DNA from: Gammaproteobacteria bacterium
GTDB lineage: Bacteria > Pseudomonadota > Gammaproteobacteria > HTCC5015
Direction: 5' to 3'
Assembly: GCA_028284675.1 (NCBI GenBank)
Contig: JANQRI010000052.1
Span: 19,684 to 83,683 of the forward strand
DNA length: 64,000 nt
The notes below the pieces were generated by a model. That model saw nothing but the letters and a program-made list of their open reading frames with translations, made no database searches and was not told the DNA's origin. This document shows positions 1 to 8,462 of the stretch, piece after piece (position 1 is the first letter of the stretch; each line of letters opens with the position of its first letter). The position numbers and the translations under genes are program-made.

Positions 1-1
1 C

Positions 2-142
2 CACGATAGGACGACTATGAAAAATATCGGCACTGACAAAATGATTCGCACCATTGTGAATCAGCTGATGATCGTCCTGGTGGCTTACCTGCCGTTTCCA
101 GGCAATTTGCCGGAACGATTCCGCACCAGCACTTTCTGCTGA
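2..142 (+). other. Left-edge open stretch, possible 3' end of an upstream gene
   Basis: One forward frame is open from the left edge to a TGA at 140-142 (46 codons). It could be the tail of a gene that begins outside the window, but I recognise no domain in it. An antisense reading frame in the same place is equally unremarkable. It could simply be non-coding DNA upstream of the MATE gene. Confidence 0.2.
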
Positions 143-245
143 GCGGTTTTACCTTTAGTTGATTTTCATTTCGGCGCGTCGACACGCCGGCTCTCATTTA
201 TATTTGCAACGATCTGTTTCGTTGTGTAATGGCAAGGTAAGTAAA

Positions 246-1667
246 ATGCGTTTACATATTAAAAATTCTTTGGACAGTCTATCTTCTGCATGGAGATTAT
301 TCAGGCAGGCATTAGCCGGTAATACTGAAGAGGATTATACCCGCGGTCCGGTGAACCGGGCGGTTATTCTATTGGCGATTCCGATGGTGATTGAGATGCT
401 GATGGAATCGGTATTCGCGGTTGTCGATATGTTTTTTGTCGCAAAGCTGGGTATCGAAGCGGTTGCGGCGGTCGGTTTGACTGAGGCGGTGATTATTCTG
501 TTGTATGCGGTTGCGGTCGGTTTGAGTATTTCCGTCACTGCAATGGTTGCACGGCGTTACGGCGAAAAAAATCCGGAGGCTGCTGCGGTGGTTGCCGGTC
601 AGGCATTGTGGATCGGTTTGATTGTCGCAACATTGACCGGGATTCCCGGTGCGTTGTTTGCACCGGAAATCTTAAGGTTAATGGGTGCTGAAGCGGCAGT
701 CATTCATCAGGGTGCGCAATATACGGCGATTTTACTCGGCGGCTCGGTCACGGTGTTATATCTGTTTTTGATCAATGCGGTATTTCGCGGAGCGGGCGAT
801 GCGGCGACAGCGATGCGTGCGCTCTGGCTGGCAAACGGTATTAATATTGTGCTCGATCCCTGTTTGATTTTTGGCTTGGGCCCTTTTCCGGAAATGGGTG
901 TGACCGGCGCGGCGGTTGCGACAACCATCGGGCGCGGTATTGGCGTGCTGTATCAGTTATACCATTTGTTTAATGTGCGTGCGCGCTTAACGATGCAGTT
1001 ACGGCATTTGCGTCCGGTGGCCGATGTGATGTTGCAGTTGTTGCGGGTTTCGATCGGCGGCATCGCGCAGTTTTTGATTGCGACTGCGAGTTGGTTGCTG
1101 CTGATGAAAATCGTTGCAAGGTACGGCAGTGCGGCGGTGGCCGGTTACATTATCGCGATCCGGATTATTGATTTTACAATTCTCCCTGCATGGGGAATCG
1201 GTAATGCGGCATCAACACTGGTCGGTCAGAATCTGGGCGCCGGTAATCCAACACGCGCCGAGCAGTCGGTATGGAAGGCCGCGAAATATAATTTTGTCTT
1301 TATGGTATCGGTCGCACTGTTGTTTATTTTCTGCACCGAGCCGCTGCTGCGCATTTTTACCGATGATCCGATCGCAATCCGTTATGGTGTTGATTGCCTG
1401 CGGATGGTGGCTTACGGCTATGGTTTTTTTGCGATCGGTATGATTGTGATTCAGGCATTTAATGGTGCCGGTGATACCATCACACCAACCTGGATTAATT
1501 TCTGCTGTTACTGGCTGTTGCAGATTCCGCTCGCATATACTCTGGCGGAGGTATTCGGTTATGGGCCGGAAGGTGTGTTTACCGCAATCCTGGTTGCGGA
1601 AGCGATACTGGCGATAGTCGGTGTGCTGATGTTTAGGCGTGGTCGCTGGAAACTTAAAGCAGTGTGA
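246..1667 (+). CDS. MATE family multidrug/Na+ efflux transporter
   Basis: This 473-residue inner-membrane protein has the length and regular spacing of about twelve hydrophobic helices expected of the MATE family, which exports cationic drugs or metabolites in exchange for Na+ or H+. Two homologous halves can be seen: each starts with a Gly/Ala-rich helix and contains a variant of the family's N-G-x-G-D motif (FRGAGDA in the first half, FNGAGDT in the second). The frame is open further upstream, to 159, but the ATG at 246 is chosen because an AAGG-like ribosome site lies just before it and the protein then begins with a short basic segment, as relatives do. It is followed by a gap of about 115 bp, so it is probably transcribed alone. 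The substrate cannot be read from the sequence. Confidence 0.9.
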   Translation: MRLHIKNSLDSLSSAWRLFRQALAGNTEEDYTRGPVNRAVILLAIPMVIEMLMESVFAVVDMFFVAKLGIEAVAAVGLTEAVIILLYAVAVGLSISVTAMVARRYGEKNPEAAAVVAGQALWIGLIVATLTGIPGALFAPEILRLMGAEAAVIHQGAQYTAILLGGSVTVLYLFLINAVFRGAGDAATAMRALWLANGINIVLDPCLIFGLGPFPEMGVTGAAVATTIGRGIGVLYQLYHLFNVRARLTMQLRHLRPVADVMLQLLRVSIGGIAQFLIATASWLLLMKIVARYGSAAVAGYIIAIRIIDFTILPAWGIGNAASTLVGQNLGAGNPTRAEQSVWKAAKYNFVFMVSVALLFIFCTEPLLRIFTDDPIAIRYGVDCLRMVAYGYGFFAIGMIVIQAFNGAGDTITPTWINFCCYWLLQIPLAYTLAEVFGYGPEGVFTAILVAEAILAIVGVLMFRRGRWKLKAV

Positions 1668-1782
1668 GCGTCGGGCATCACGGTACCGCCCGGTGATTAA
1701 GCCATAGGAGCGGCTGGCGGCAAAATTGGCGGGATAAACCCAGTAAATTATGATACGTTTATAGTTTTGGCTTTAAGGGAAA

Positions 1783-2460
1783 ATGTCGCGAAAGAAAAAC
1801 AACGTTAAGTATATTCGGGCGAAACTCCGGCGGTATTTTCCTGGTCTGGCAGTATTTGTGAAAGGGCTCGGTCTGCTATATTCCAGAAGGTCATTTCTGC
1901 GTCAATCGGGCTATTTTGTATCAGCTCGCAGAAAAATGCCTTGCAGGCGGGATGGTTCGCCGCTGCCGTGGATGAACTATCATATAATTGCGTTTCTTGA
2001 GGAAAGGCTTAGCAAAGAGCTGTCATTATTTGAATTTGGCAGCGGCAATTCGACACTGTTTTTCTCGAACCTGGTTGGTGATGTTACTTCAGTGGAGTGC
2101 GATAAAAAATGGTATGATTTTTTTAAAGGTAATATTCCCGGGAATGCAAAATTGATTTTATGTAACCCTTATATGCCTGAGCCGTATCTTCGCACGATTG
2201 CTGATCAAAAAAGAAAATTTGATGTGGTTATTGTGGATGCGGAAAATCGTGTGGACTGCATGATAACCGCCAAACACTATCTCTCTAACAGAGGCGTTAT
2301 TATTTTGGATGATACTCAGACTGATGCCTCGATAGCCGGAGTAAGAGACCTGTTGGGCAACGGTTTTAAAAAGCTGGATTTTTACGGGCTTAAACCCGGT
2401 AGTATCCGGGCATACGGAACATCGTTGTTTTATAAAAATGGAAATTGCCTGGGTATTTAA
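1783..2460 (+). CDS. Class I SAM-dependent methyltransferase-like protein
   Basis: This 225-residue soluble protein has a Rossmann-type core. Around residue 85 the motif FEFGSGNST matches the glycine-rich S-adenosylmethionine loop (motif I). It is followed by an acidic strand end (VTSVECD), a hydrophobic strand ending in Asp (FDVVIVDAE) and VIILDDT, as in class I methyltransferases. The N-terminal 60 residues are very basic, which may mean nucleic-acid or membrane contact. An AAGGGA ribosome site precedes the ATG. It stands alone between a transporter and a lipoprotein gene, so context gives no substrate. The fold assignment is from visible motifs. The methyl acceptor is unknown. Confidence 0.7.
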   Translation: MSRKKNNVKYIRAKLRRYFPGLAVFVKGLGLLYSRRSFLRQSGYFVSARRKMPCRRDGSPLPWMNYHIIAFLEERLSKELSLFEFGSGNSTLFFSNLVGDVTSVECDKKWYDFFKGNIPGNAKLILCNPYMPEPYLRTIADQKRKFDVVIVDAENRVDCMITAKHYLSNRGVIILDDTQTDASIAGVRDLLGNGFKKLDFYGLKPGSIRAYGTSLFYKNGNCLGI

Positions 2461-2534
2461 ATTTTGATGTTTAAATATGTAATGTTTATTGAGTGTTGTT
2501 ACCCTATATAATGATATATAAAAAATACTGAGCT

Positions 2535-5438
2535 GTGAAATTTCTTATATTACGAGTATTAATTTCATTTTTAATGTTTTTGTCTTTAGCTGCCTGCATG
2601 TCTTTTGGAGAAATAAAAGAAGCGGTCAGTGAAAAGATTGGTGCAAAACCGGCGGAGCCTCAGTCCGGTATGCCGGTTAAAGATCCTGATAAAAGTTCCG
2701 GAAAGGCGGTTGCCGGTAAGCCAAAAGATTTTGCCGGTGCCTGGGTCGTCGAAATTAAATGCCGCAAGCGTCCCGGGATCAACAGCCAGATTGAATACGG
2801 TTTATTGGAAATTGCCAAAAATTTTAAAGCCGATTTTTTTGTATTTGAAGAGCGACGCGGTTCTTATGGTTTGCCGCTGAACCTGGGCCGGGGCTCTATT
2901 TTAACGATGCGCGGACGTGTGCAGGATGGCGGTATTTTATTAAGTGGCGGTGAATGGTTGTTGAAATCCAATCGTACGCAGCCGTTGAATTTGCAGGGCC
3001 AATTAACTGACGACGGTTTGCGAATGCGGGGTCAGGTGTTGAATGATAGTGCCTGCACTGAGTTTAGTGCGGCTAAATTCCCGGTGAATAATGCAAGTAA
3101 TAGAAAACCGGTATTCTCGTTTAAATCGGCAAAGCCGGGAATATTTGACAAGGTATTGAAGCGCAATAACACAGATCGTATTCTAGAGCAGTGTTTGCGC
3201 GTGTTTGAATGGTTCGGTAACGGCAGGCTGGAAACCGTTGTACCGAAGCAGGGCATTATGCCGGCCTTGCAAATACATTCGGCATTTCTCGATGAACCGG
3301 AGTTTGTGCGTCATTTCGGCAAGACATTTCGTAACTGGACACAGGCCGATGCGCAGGCTTATACACATTTTATGGTGCCCTGCGAGCGGCAACAGTATCA
3401 GTGGTCGTCGCAAAACCCGGCGTTTAAAAAAGCGTATCAAAAGTACCGGCGCATAAAGACTTTATTTCTCGAAATCGGCAAAGACCAGCCGAACGATTAT
3501 GCCAGTTTAAAAAATCCGCGGGCGTCGCGTAGTGTGTTTTCGGCTTTAAAAAGTGCCCCGCCTAATCTGCGTTGGGCCGGTAATTATTTTACGTTGGCCG
3601 CGGTGCAAAGTGCCAGGCATTATGAACAGTATTTGCTACAGCGTTTGCAGCAACTGGATGCTTCAGTACAAAGTATCCAGACGTTAAAAAATTATTTGCG
3701 GCTTAATGAGTTTCCGTTGCGTTTTTTAACCGAAGATGATGAGGCGCGTTTTAAGCTGGCAGTAACCGGCTTGTATCAGACGCGTGAAAATAATAATGCC
3801 GAGCAGGCATTTGCCGGTTTTGATTTTAAAAAATATCCGCAAACACTGAGCGGCTTAAAAGCACTGTCCGCCGGTTTGCAGCCATTACAGCAGCAAGTTG
3901 ATGGTTTATCCGATACGCAAAAACGGGCTGAGCTCAATCGGCGTATACAGACTATGTTGCAACCTTATTCCGCTGCGGCAGCCGCTGAAATTATCGCCGG
4001 CGTTCCGGTGGTGCAACCGACACCGGAAGGCTATGTGGCGCTCGGCCGTTATACGGCCAGGGTTAAAAATGAAGACCTGGCTTATTTGCAAACCACTGAA
4101 CAGCGCAAGGTGCAGAGTGCACTGAATACGGGATTTGATCGCTGGTTTACGGATTTTAATCGTAACATCAATACATGGTTGAGCGCGCAAGTGCCTGTTA
4201 ATCAGGCTGGGCTAGAAAAACTGAATAACCTGTCGAGGCTTTTGTTCAACCGGGGTTTGTCCGGCTTAAGAACCCAGGGCAGCAGTCTGAGTGGTGCGAA
4301 ACGGCAGGTTGCCGATAATATTCTGGCTGCAATGGACAAGCGGCTGGATGATTGCGATCAGCTGGCCGCGCATCCGGCAGACCCGAATAATGCCCGTTAT
4401 ATCCAGGGTGTGCCCGACGATAAATTAAATCCCGATAAAGCGATTGATGTCTGTATCGCGAGCATCGAAAACGCACCATCGAATCCAAAACTGAATTTTC
4501 AGCTCGGTCGCGCGTTGTTTGCCGGACAGGTTTATGGTGAAGCGTTTTCATTTTTAACTGAAGCGGCCAATCAAAACTACGGTCCGGCGAAACATTATAT
4601 CGCACAATATTATGCGCAGGGCTTGGGCGATACCGCACAGAATATGCAGACCGCGGAACGCTGGTATGAGGAAGCGGCTCAAAGCGGGTTTCGTCCGTCA
4701 ATTGATTTTATGCGTGACTACCGGCGTAAGTTGCGTGCGCTGCAGGAAGAAGAGGAGCGTTTCAAAATCACTCAATATGCATTTCCGGAGTTTGTTGATT
4801 CGGTATTGGCCGGTAAGTTTGATCAAATAACGCATGGTGCCGGGATCGGCTATTTTGTCGGTGTGCTGGATGCAATCAATGAAACCTGTGTGAACCCCGG
4901 TACTGGACGGAAACCGATCAGTGCGCAGGACATCACTGCATTAAAGCAGGCCATGCAGGCCGATACCGCACCGGGTTATCAGCAGGCGCGTTTGCATTAT
5001 ATGTTTAAAGGTGATCTTGGTACGTTGTTTAGTGATTTTACCGACAATATGTCGGTGCGTTTTGATGATCGTAACTATGCGGATAGACGCAATTACGATA
5101 TTTTTAAAGATGCGATGTTCTTTTTGCAGAATAACGGTTGTTCCGGAGAAACCTTTGATCGCTTTATCCGCAATGCAAAACGTTTTGTGCTTGAGGATAA
5201 ATTGCCGTTCAGTTTAAGCTCGCGAAGGTTCTGGAATTTGTGCCTGAATAAAACCGGTAATATTCCGGTTTCAAAGACCGCATTTTGTGCGTGCTTTTTA
5301 CATAAGCTGCCGATCCGTGCACTGGATCGCGGCAGTGTCAAAAGGCTTTACAATAATTTCTGGCCGACTGCGCAGCAACTGATCAAGAATGATCCGAAAA
5401 AAAATATGAATTTATGTATGCGCCCGGTTGCGCGCTAA
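2535..5438 (+). CDS. Large Sel1/TPR-containing lipoprotein
   Basis: The 967-residue product starts at a GTG and has an N-terminal lipoprotein signal ending in the lipobox LAAC (Cys21), so it should be anchored in the envelope. Residues 50-180 form a small beta-rich region. Residues 210-620 are mostly predicted alpha-helical. Around residues 675-718 there is a Sel1-like/TPR pair (GPAKHYIAQYYAQG, then AERWYEEAAQSG), a fold used for protein contacts. The C-terminal 200 residues contain several cysteines (including FCACF) that could form disulfides in the periplasm. There is no enzyme motif I recognise. It is followed by a convergent barstar gene 15 bp away, so it is transcribed on its own. The function is unknown. 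A scaffold or assembly role is an inference from the Sel1 repeats. Confidence 0.75.
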   Translation: MKFLILRVLISFLMFLSLAACMSFGEIKEAVSEKIGAKPAEPQSGMPVKDPDKSSGKAVAGKPKDFAGAWVVEIKCRKRPGINSQIEYGLLEIAKNFKADFFVFEERRGSYGLPLNLGRGSILTMRGRVQDGGILLSGGEWLLKSNRTQPLNLQGQLTDDGLRMRGQVLNDSACTEFSAAKFPVNNASNRKPVFSFKSAKPGIFDKVLKRNNTDRILEQCLRVFEWFGNGRLETVVPKQGIMPALQIHSAFLDEPEFVRHFGKTFRNWTQADAQAYTHFMVPCERQQYQWSSQNPAFKKAYQKYRRIKTLFLEIGKDQPNDYASLKNPRASRSVFSALKSAPPNLRWAGNYFTLAAVQSARHYEQYLLQRLQQLDASVQSIQTLKNYLRLNEFPLRFLTEDDEARFKLAVTGLYQTRENNNAEQAFAGFDFKKYPQTLSGLKALSAGLQPLQQQVDGLSDTQKRAELNRRIQTMLQPYSAAAAAEIIAGVPVVQPTPEGYVALGRYTARVKNEDLAYLQTTEQRKVQSALNTGFDRWFTDFNRNINTWLSAQVPVNQAGLEKLNNLSRLLFNRGLSGLRTQGSSLSGAKRQVADNILAAMDKRLDDCDQLAAHPADPNNARYIQGVPDDKLNPDKAIDVCIASIENAPSNPKLNFQLGRALFAGQVYGEAFSFLTEAANQNYGPAKHYIAQYYAQGLGDTAQNMQTAERWYEEAAQSGFRPSIDFMRDYRRKLRALQEEEERFKITQYAFPEFVDSVLAGKFDQITHGAGIGYFVGVLDAINETCVNPGTGRKPISAQDITALKQAMQADTAPGYQQARLHYMFKGDLGTLFSDFTDNMSVRFDDRNYADRRNYDIFKDAMFFLQNNGCSGETFDRFIRNAKRFVLEDKLPFSLSSRRFWNLCLNKTGNIPVSKTAFCACFLHKLPIRALDRGSVKRLYNNFWPTAQQLIKNDPKKNMNLCMRPVAR

Positions 5439-5453
5439 TGATCATCATAAAAA

Positions 5454-5849
5454 CTACGAGTTAAAAATTTCCTGTATCCGATTATAGGTGTTTTCAGGAA
5501 AAACCACGGTCAGGCGGTTAGCGTGATCGATTTCCCAGTTTACACAGGCATCGGCGAGTATATCCAGGTAAATCTTTTGTTCTGCGGTAGGCAGGTCCGG
5601 CAGGCTGGAGTGTACAATTGTGATTGACTGTTGATCCAACCAGTGAAAGTCTGTCAGGCAGTCGTATAATGCATCCCAGTTAAAACCGAAGTAACCGGGA
5701 AGTTCAAAAACTTCATAGTAAGCCTGCAGCAGGTTTTCATAACCGGATACCTCAGGCAGTTCGCCAATAAATGCATTTTCTCCGGCTTGATAAGCGCCGG
5801 TGTTCTGTTCGAAGGTAAAGCAATCAATTTTATCAGTGTCGTTTTTCAT
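5454..5849 (-). CDS. Barstar-family ribonuclease inhibitor
   Basis: This 131-residue cytoplasmic protein carries the barstar signature at about residues 52-70: LPGYFGFNWDALYDCL, followed by the hydrophobic strand SITIVHSS. Barstars bind barnase-type RNases in the active site, using acidic residues in the helix that follows this signature. The ATG overlaps the stop of the upstream RNase gene (ATGA, 5846-5849), so the two are translationally coupled. That is the arrangement expected for an RNase and its immunity protein. The length is longer than classical barstar (about 90 residues) by an N-terminal extension of about 30 residues. It is the last gene of a leftward unit, convergent with the lipoprotein gene. 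Confidence 0.92.
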   Translation of the reverse strand: MKNDTDKIDCFTFEQNTGAYQAGENAFIGELPEVSGYENLLQAYYEVFELPGYFGFNWDALYDCLTDFHWLDQQSITIVHSSLPDLPTAEQKIYLDILADACVNWEIDHANRLTVVFPENTYNRIQEIFNS

Positions 5850-6853
5850 GGGTTTACCGGGATAAAAGTTCTGTAGTGGTCCGGGGTATAGTACATCTCG
5901 CCGCCTTTGCCAACGACGATTCGTTGTGGGCCGGGGCCGCTGAAGCCCGGAGTCGGGTGCACATATTCTTTATAGTAACCACTTGGTTTTTGCGGCAGGC
6001 GCTGTTCTCTGTTTTGAAACTCCGAGCCGTCATTGCGATGTGGATAAGACTGGCCGGCTTTGATGCGATCCAGTGTCGGTTTTAGATCGACGGTGCCTTT
6101 AAGCACGTTGCCGGTTCTGATATCCACGACCCGAACACCGTCGATAAAGCGGGTCGGTTTTTTCTCCGGGTCTTTCAGGCCTCCGGTTTTGGGAATTTTT
6201 TTGGGCGGGGCTCTGTTGCTGGTGTTTTTGCCGGCAGCGGTTTGCTGAATCAGCATCCTGTTTTTAAAATTCTGTTCTTTCTTTTTCGCCTGCTCTTTTT
6301 GTTTTTTCTGCAGCGCCTGTTTTTGCTTAAGCTGTTGCAGTCTTTTCAGTTTGTCGCTGACGGCTCTTTGTTGCTGTTCGGAAAGCCGCTGTTGTTGCTG
6401 TGCCTGCCGGGTTCTCTGCAAGGCGTCCTGCATCGCTTTTTGTTTTTGCCGGTCGAGCTGGCGCTGTCTTTCCTGTGCCTGGGATTGTTCACGGGCTGCA
6501 CGTCGCTGCTGTTCGGTTAATTGCCGTTGTTGAGTCTGTTGGCGCTGAATTTGCTGCTGCTGTCGTCGCTGTTGCTCCTGTTGCTGGCGACGCATCTGTT
6601 CCTGCTGCCGGCGTTGCATTTCCTGTTGCTGGCGACGCATCTGCTCCTGCTGTTGCCGGCGTTGCATTTCCTGTTGTTGACGACGCATCTGCTCCTGCTG
6701 TTGCCGCTGCATTTCCAGCTGGCGCTGTTGCTGCATCATCTGCTGTTGTTGGAGCAGGTAAGAGTTATTCGACTGTGCGGCAGGTATCAACACACTGCTG
6801 AGCAGCAGAGTGAATATCAGGCAGGTAAGGCGTTGTCGAAAGCGGTTTTGCAT
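5846..6853 (-). CDS. Exported barnase-type ribonuclease with long Gln/Arg-rich stalk
   Basis: The 335-residue product has a signal peptide (about residues 1-28, basic start, hydrophobic core, AAQS end), then about 165 residues dominated by Gln, Arg and Lys in heptad-like order, which suggests a long charged coiled coil or helix. A short linker and a C-terminal microbial RNase (barnase/N1-T1) domain follow from about residue 245. The RNase signature SYPHRNDGS, then GYYKEYV and YYTPDHYRTF, is clear. By comparison with barnase, Glu296, Arg311 and His326 are the catalytic Glu, Arg and His, and all are present. The family cuts single-stranded RNA. The inhibitor gene overlaps the stop. No strong ribosome site precedes the ATG. 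The stalk is the odd part: classical barnases have none. It may span or bind the envelope, or hold the toxin for delivery, but this is inference. Confidence 0.88.
   Translation of the reverse strand: MQNRFRQRLTCLIFTLLLSSVLIPAAQSNNSYLLQQQQMMQQQRQLEMQRQQQEQMRRQQQEMQRRQQQEQMRRQQQEMQRRQQEQMRRQQQEQQRRQQQQIQRQQTQQRQLTEQQRRAAREQSQAQERQRQLDRQKQKAMQDALQRTRQAQQQQRLSEQQQRAVSDKLKRLQQLKQKQALQKKQKEQAKKKEQNFKNRMLIQQTAAGKNTSNRAPPKKIPKTGGLKDPEKKPTRFIDGVRVVDIRTGNVLKGTVDLKPTLDRIKAGQSYPHRNDGSEFQNREQRLPQKPSGYYKEYVHPTPGFSGPGPQRIVVGKGGEMYYTPDHYRTFIPVNP
6587..6716. repeat. Imperfect 45/48-bp tandem repeats coding the Gln/Arg stalk
   Basis: Three adjacent units start at 6587, 6632 and 6680, each opening with CGACGCATCTG. 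The first two are 45 and 48 bp. They differ by one Gln codon plus point changes. They lie inside the RNase gene and code about 16 residues of Gln/Arg/Met/Glu each. Further, more diverged copies of the same codon pattern continue on both sides. In-frame unit lengths suggest the stalk can gain or lose length without breaking the gene. Confidence 0.85.
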
Positions 6854-6929
6854 ATGAAAATGATGATTATTTGTAATGATCAGAGCCGTTGTTTTTGTAT
6901 TGCTATTGACCGGATTAATTCGCTAAAGT

Positions 6930-7532
6930 TTAGGGCTGTTTTGAAAATAAAATCTCCACGGTTTGCCGGCCCGCCTGTATCAGGCCTTCGCCGGCCGGCC
7001 AGTGTATTGCGGTTTTGTGCAGGGTTTTGCCCTGCTTGGTGTCGATCAGCTGGGTGAACATATCCATCGCCGCGACACGTCGTATCGATGCAAACGAACT
7101 CGGCATGCCGCGTTCGATATCGCCGGTAATGATTGTGCCGGTAATAATCAGGTCGGCGCCGGTTTTACCGGCAATTTCCAGGGTTGTCGGTGCGCTGAGC
7201 TGTTCAGGGTTTTTTTGTTTTTCAATATGCCGGGATATTGCATCTGCAAGGGTGTGTGCAGCAATAACCTGGAAGCCGCGTTTCTCCAGTGCCATTGTGA
7301 CGGTGTCTTCGAATATCTGACTGACCATTGTGTCCGGTGAAGTAAAAAACAATGCGACCTTATAGCGCCCGGGCCCCGGTTTAACGTGTCCCGGTTGGTG
7401 ACCTTTAGCGCTGTGTGTATAGATAATAGGTTTGGTTGTTAGTTCGTCTTTATTCTTTTTGGCTTCTGCAATCTGTGTTTGCATTAGCAATAAAGTCAGT
7501 GCTGTCAGGCTGTATAAGAGTTTGATATGCAT
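6930..7532 (-). CDS. Small exported protein, CsgG/TolB-like fold suspected
   Basis: This 200-residue protein begins with a signal peptide (cleavage near IAEA, residue 24). The mature part alternates strands and helices: YKVALFF, then a helix leading to EKRGFQVI, and later TGADLIITGTI. This order is typical of the small periplasmic lipoprotein-like domains of the CsgG/TolB-N type, which detect or assemble envelope components. There is no lipobox. The gene lies 12 bp after the outer-membrane barrel gene and 76 bp before the RNase gene, on the same strand, so it probably belongs to the same transcript. The fold is an inference and I found no catalytic motif. Confidence 0.6.
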   Translation of the reverse strand: MHIKLLYSLTALTLLLMQTQIAEAKKNKDELTTKPIIYTHSAKGHQPGHVKPGPGRYKVALFFTSPDTMVSQIFEDTVTMALEKRGFQVIAAHTLADAISRHIEKQKNPEQLSAPTTLEIAGKTGADLIITGTIITGDIERGMPSSFASIRRVAAMDMFTQLIDTKQGKTLHKTAIHWPAGEGLIQAGRQTVEILFSKQP

Positions 7533-7544
7533 GGTTATCTCTAT

Positions 7545-8462
7545 TTAAAAGTCTAATATTGGCCGCGAGAATTGAATGCCGACCGTATTTTTTTCAATGT
7601 CCAGACCGTCATCAATATTCGATACCGTCAGTGTAATATTGGTGCCTTTGTCATTGACTGCGGATATTGATATTGCCAGCGAGTCGTTTGGCTCTATTAC
7701 AGTCAGATTATTTTGCAGTGTGCGTCCGGCATCAATGTGGATCAATGAAAACGATATGCTGTTGCCGCCGCTTTGCCAGCCAAGACCCAGCCCGGTCGTG
7801 TCGACATCACCCGGTGTGATGGCGCCGACATCATCGCTTTGCTGGTTTTGAAAATAGGCCGATACAAAATAGTTGCTGCCGAATATCTGGCGTAAGCGCA
7901 GATAATACAGCGTGTCTTCAAGACCATTGCCGATGGAAGTGTATTCGGATTTGTCGTCATTTTGTTCGTAGCCCAGTGTGATTTCCGGACGCGACGGGGT
8001 GCCGGTCAGTAGCCGGTAATACAGGCCGGTGGTCAGATCACCGGCGCCGCTTTGTATATCGTCATCCTCAAACAGCGTTGCATCGATACCGGTATCGTCC
8101 TGAATCTGCACGACCGCATATGGAAGGTTGAAATACAGGCCGAGTTGCCGGGTAAAGTTTACGGTTGCGAGAAAGCCGAGAGAAAATAAATTGTCCGAAA
8201 AATGAAGATCCAGTGTGTCGAGGTAACTGCGGTACAGTGGGTCTACCGGATACAGGCCGGATAATATTGCCTGGGAGTTGTATGACAGCCCGGTGCCGAG
8301 TGTCAGTTCCAGCTGAAAGCGCTGTGAGGGTGCGTTATCTTGCTGTTCGGTTTCAAGCCGGGTATTCCACAGGCTGTCGGCAGTGGCCCGCTCAGCATGC
8401 ATGCATATGAATAATAAAGAAAATAATATTATTAGCCGGGAATAGTTGCTGAATGCCTGCAT
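7545..8462 (-). CDS. Outer-membrane beta-barrel protein
   Basis: The 305-residue product has a signal peptide (about residues 1-28, ending in ATA). The rest is made of alternating hydrophobic/polar strands with many Tyr, Asn, Asp and Gly residues. It ends in Phe (PILDF), the terminal residue the BAM machinery prefers in outer-membrane barrels. It resembles the broad 'MetA pathway of phenol degradation' type of transporter-like barrels, but I cannot assign a solute. A GGGGGA ribosome site lies just before the ATG. It is the first gene of the leftward unit that continues into the exported RNase and its inhibitor, and it is divergent from the secreted protein gene at 8779. Confidence 0.75.
   Translation of the reverse strand: MQAFSNYSRLIILFSLLFICMHAERATADSLWNTRLETEQQDNAPSQRFQLELTLGTGLSYNSQAILSGLYPVDPLYRSYLDTLDLHFSDNLFSLGFLATVNFTRQLGLYFNLPYAVVQIQDDTGIDATLFEDDDIQSGAGDLTTGLYYRLLTGTPSRPEITLGYEQNDDKSEYTSIGNGLEDTLYYLRLRQIFGSNYFVSAYFQNQQSDDVGAITPGDVDTTGLGLGWQSGGNSISFSLIHIDAGRTLQNNLTVIEPNDSLAISISAVNDKGTNITLTVSNIDDGLDIEKNTVGIQFSRPILDF

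Noticed and set aside
15..197. Minus-strand frame at the left edge
   Set aside because: Short, no domain, no ribosome site, and opposite to an equally weak forward frame.
3898..4701. Several antisense and alternate frames inside the lipoprotein gene
   Set aside because: They are shadows of the long open frame, with no start signals and biased codon content.
6242..7057. Long forward-strand open frames opposite the RNase stalk
   Set aside because: They are Leu/Ala-rich mirror frames of the CAG/CTG-type Gln codons on the minus strand, with no ribosome site or domain.
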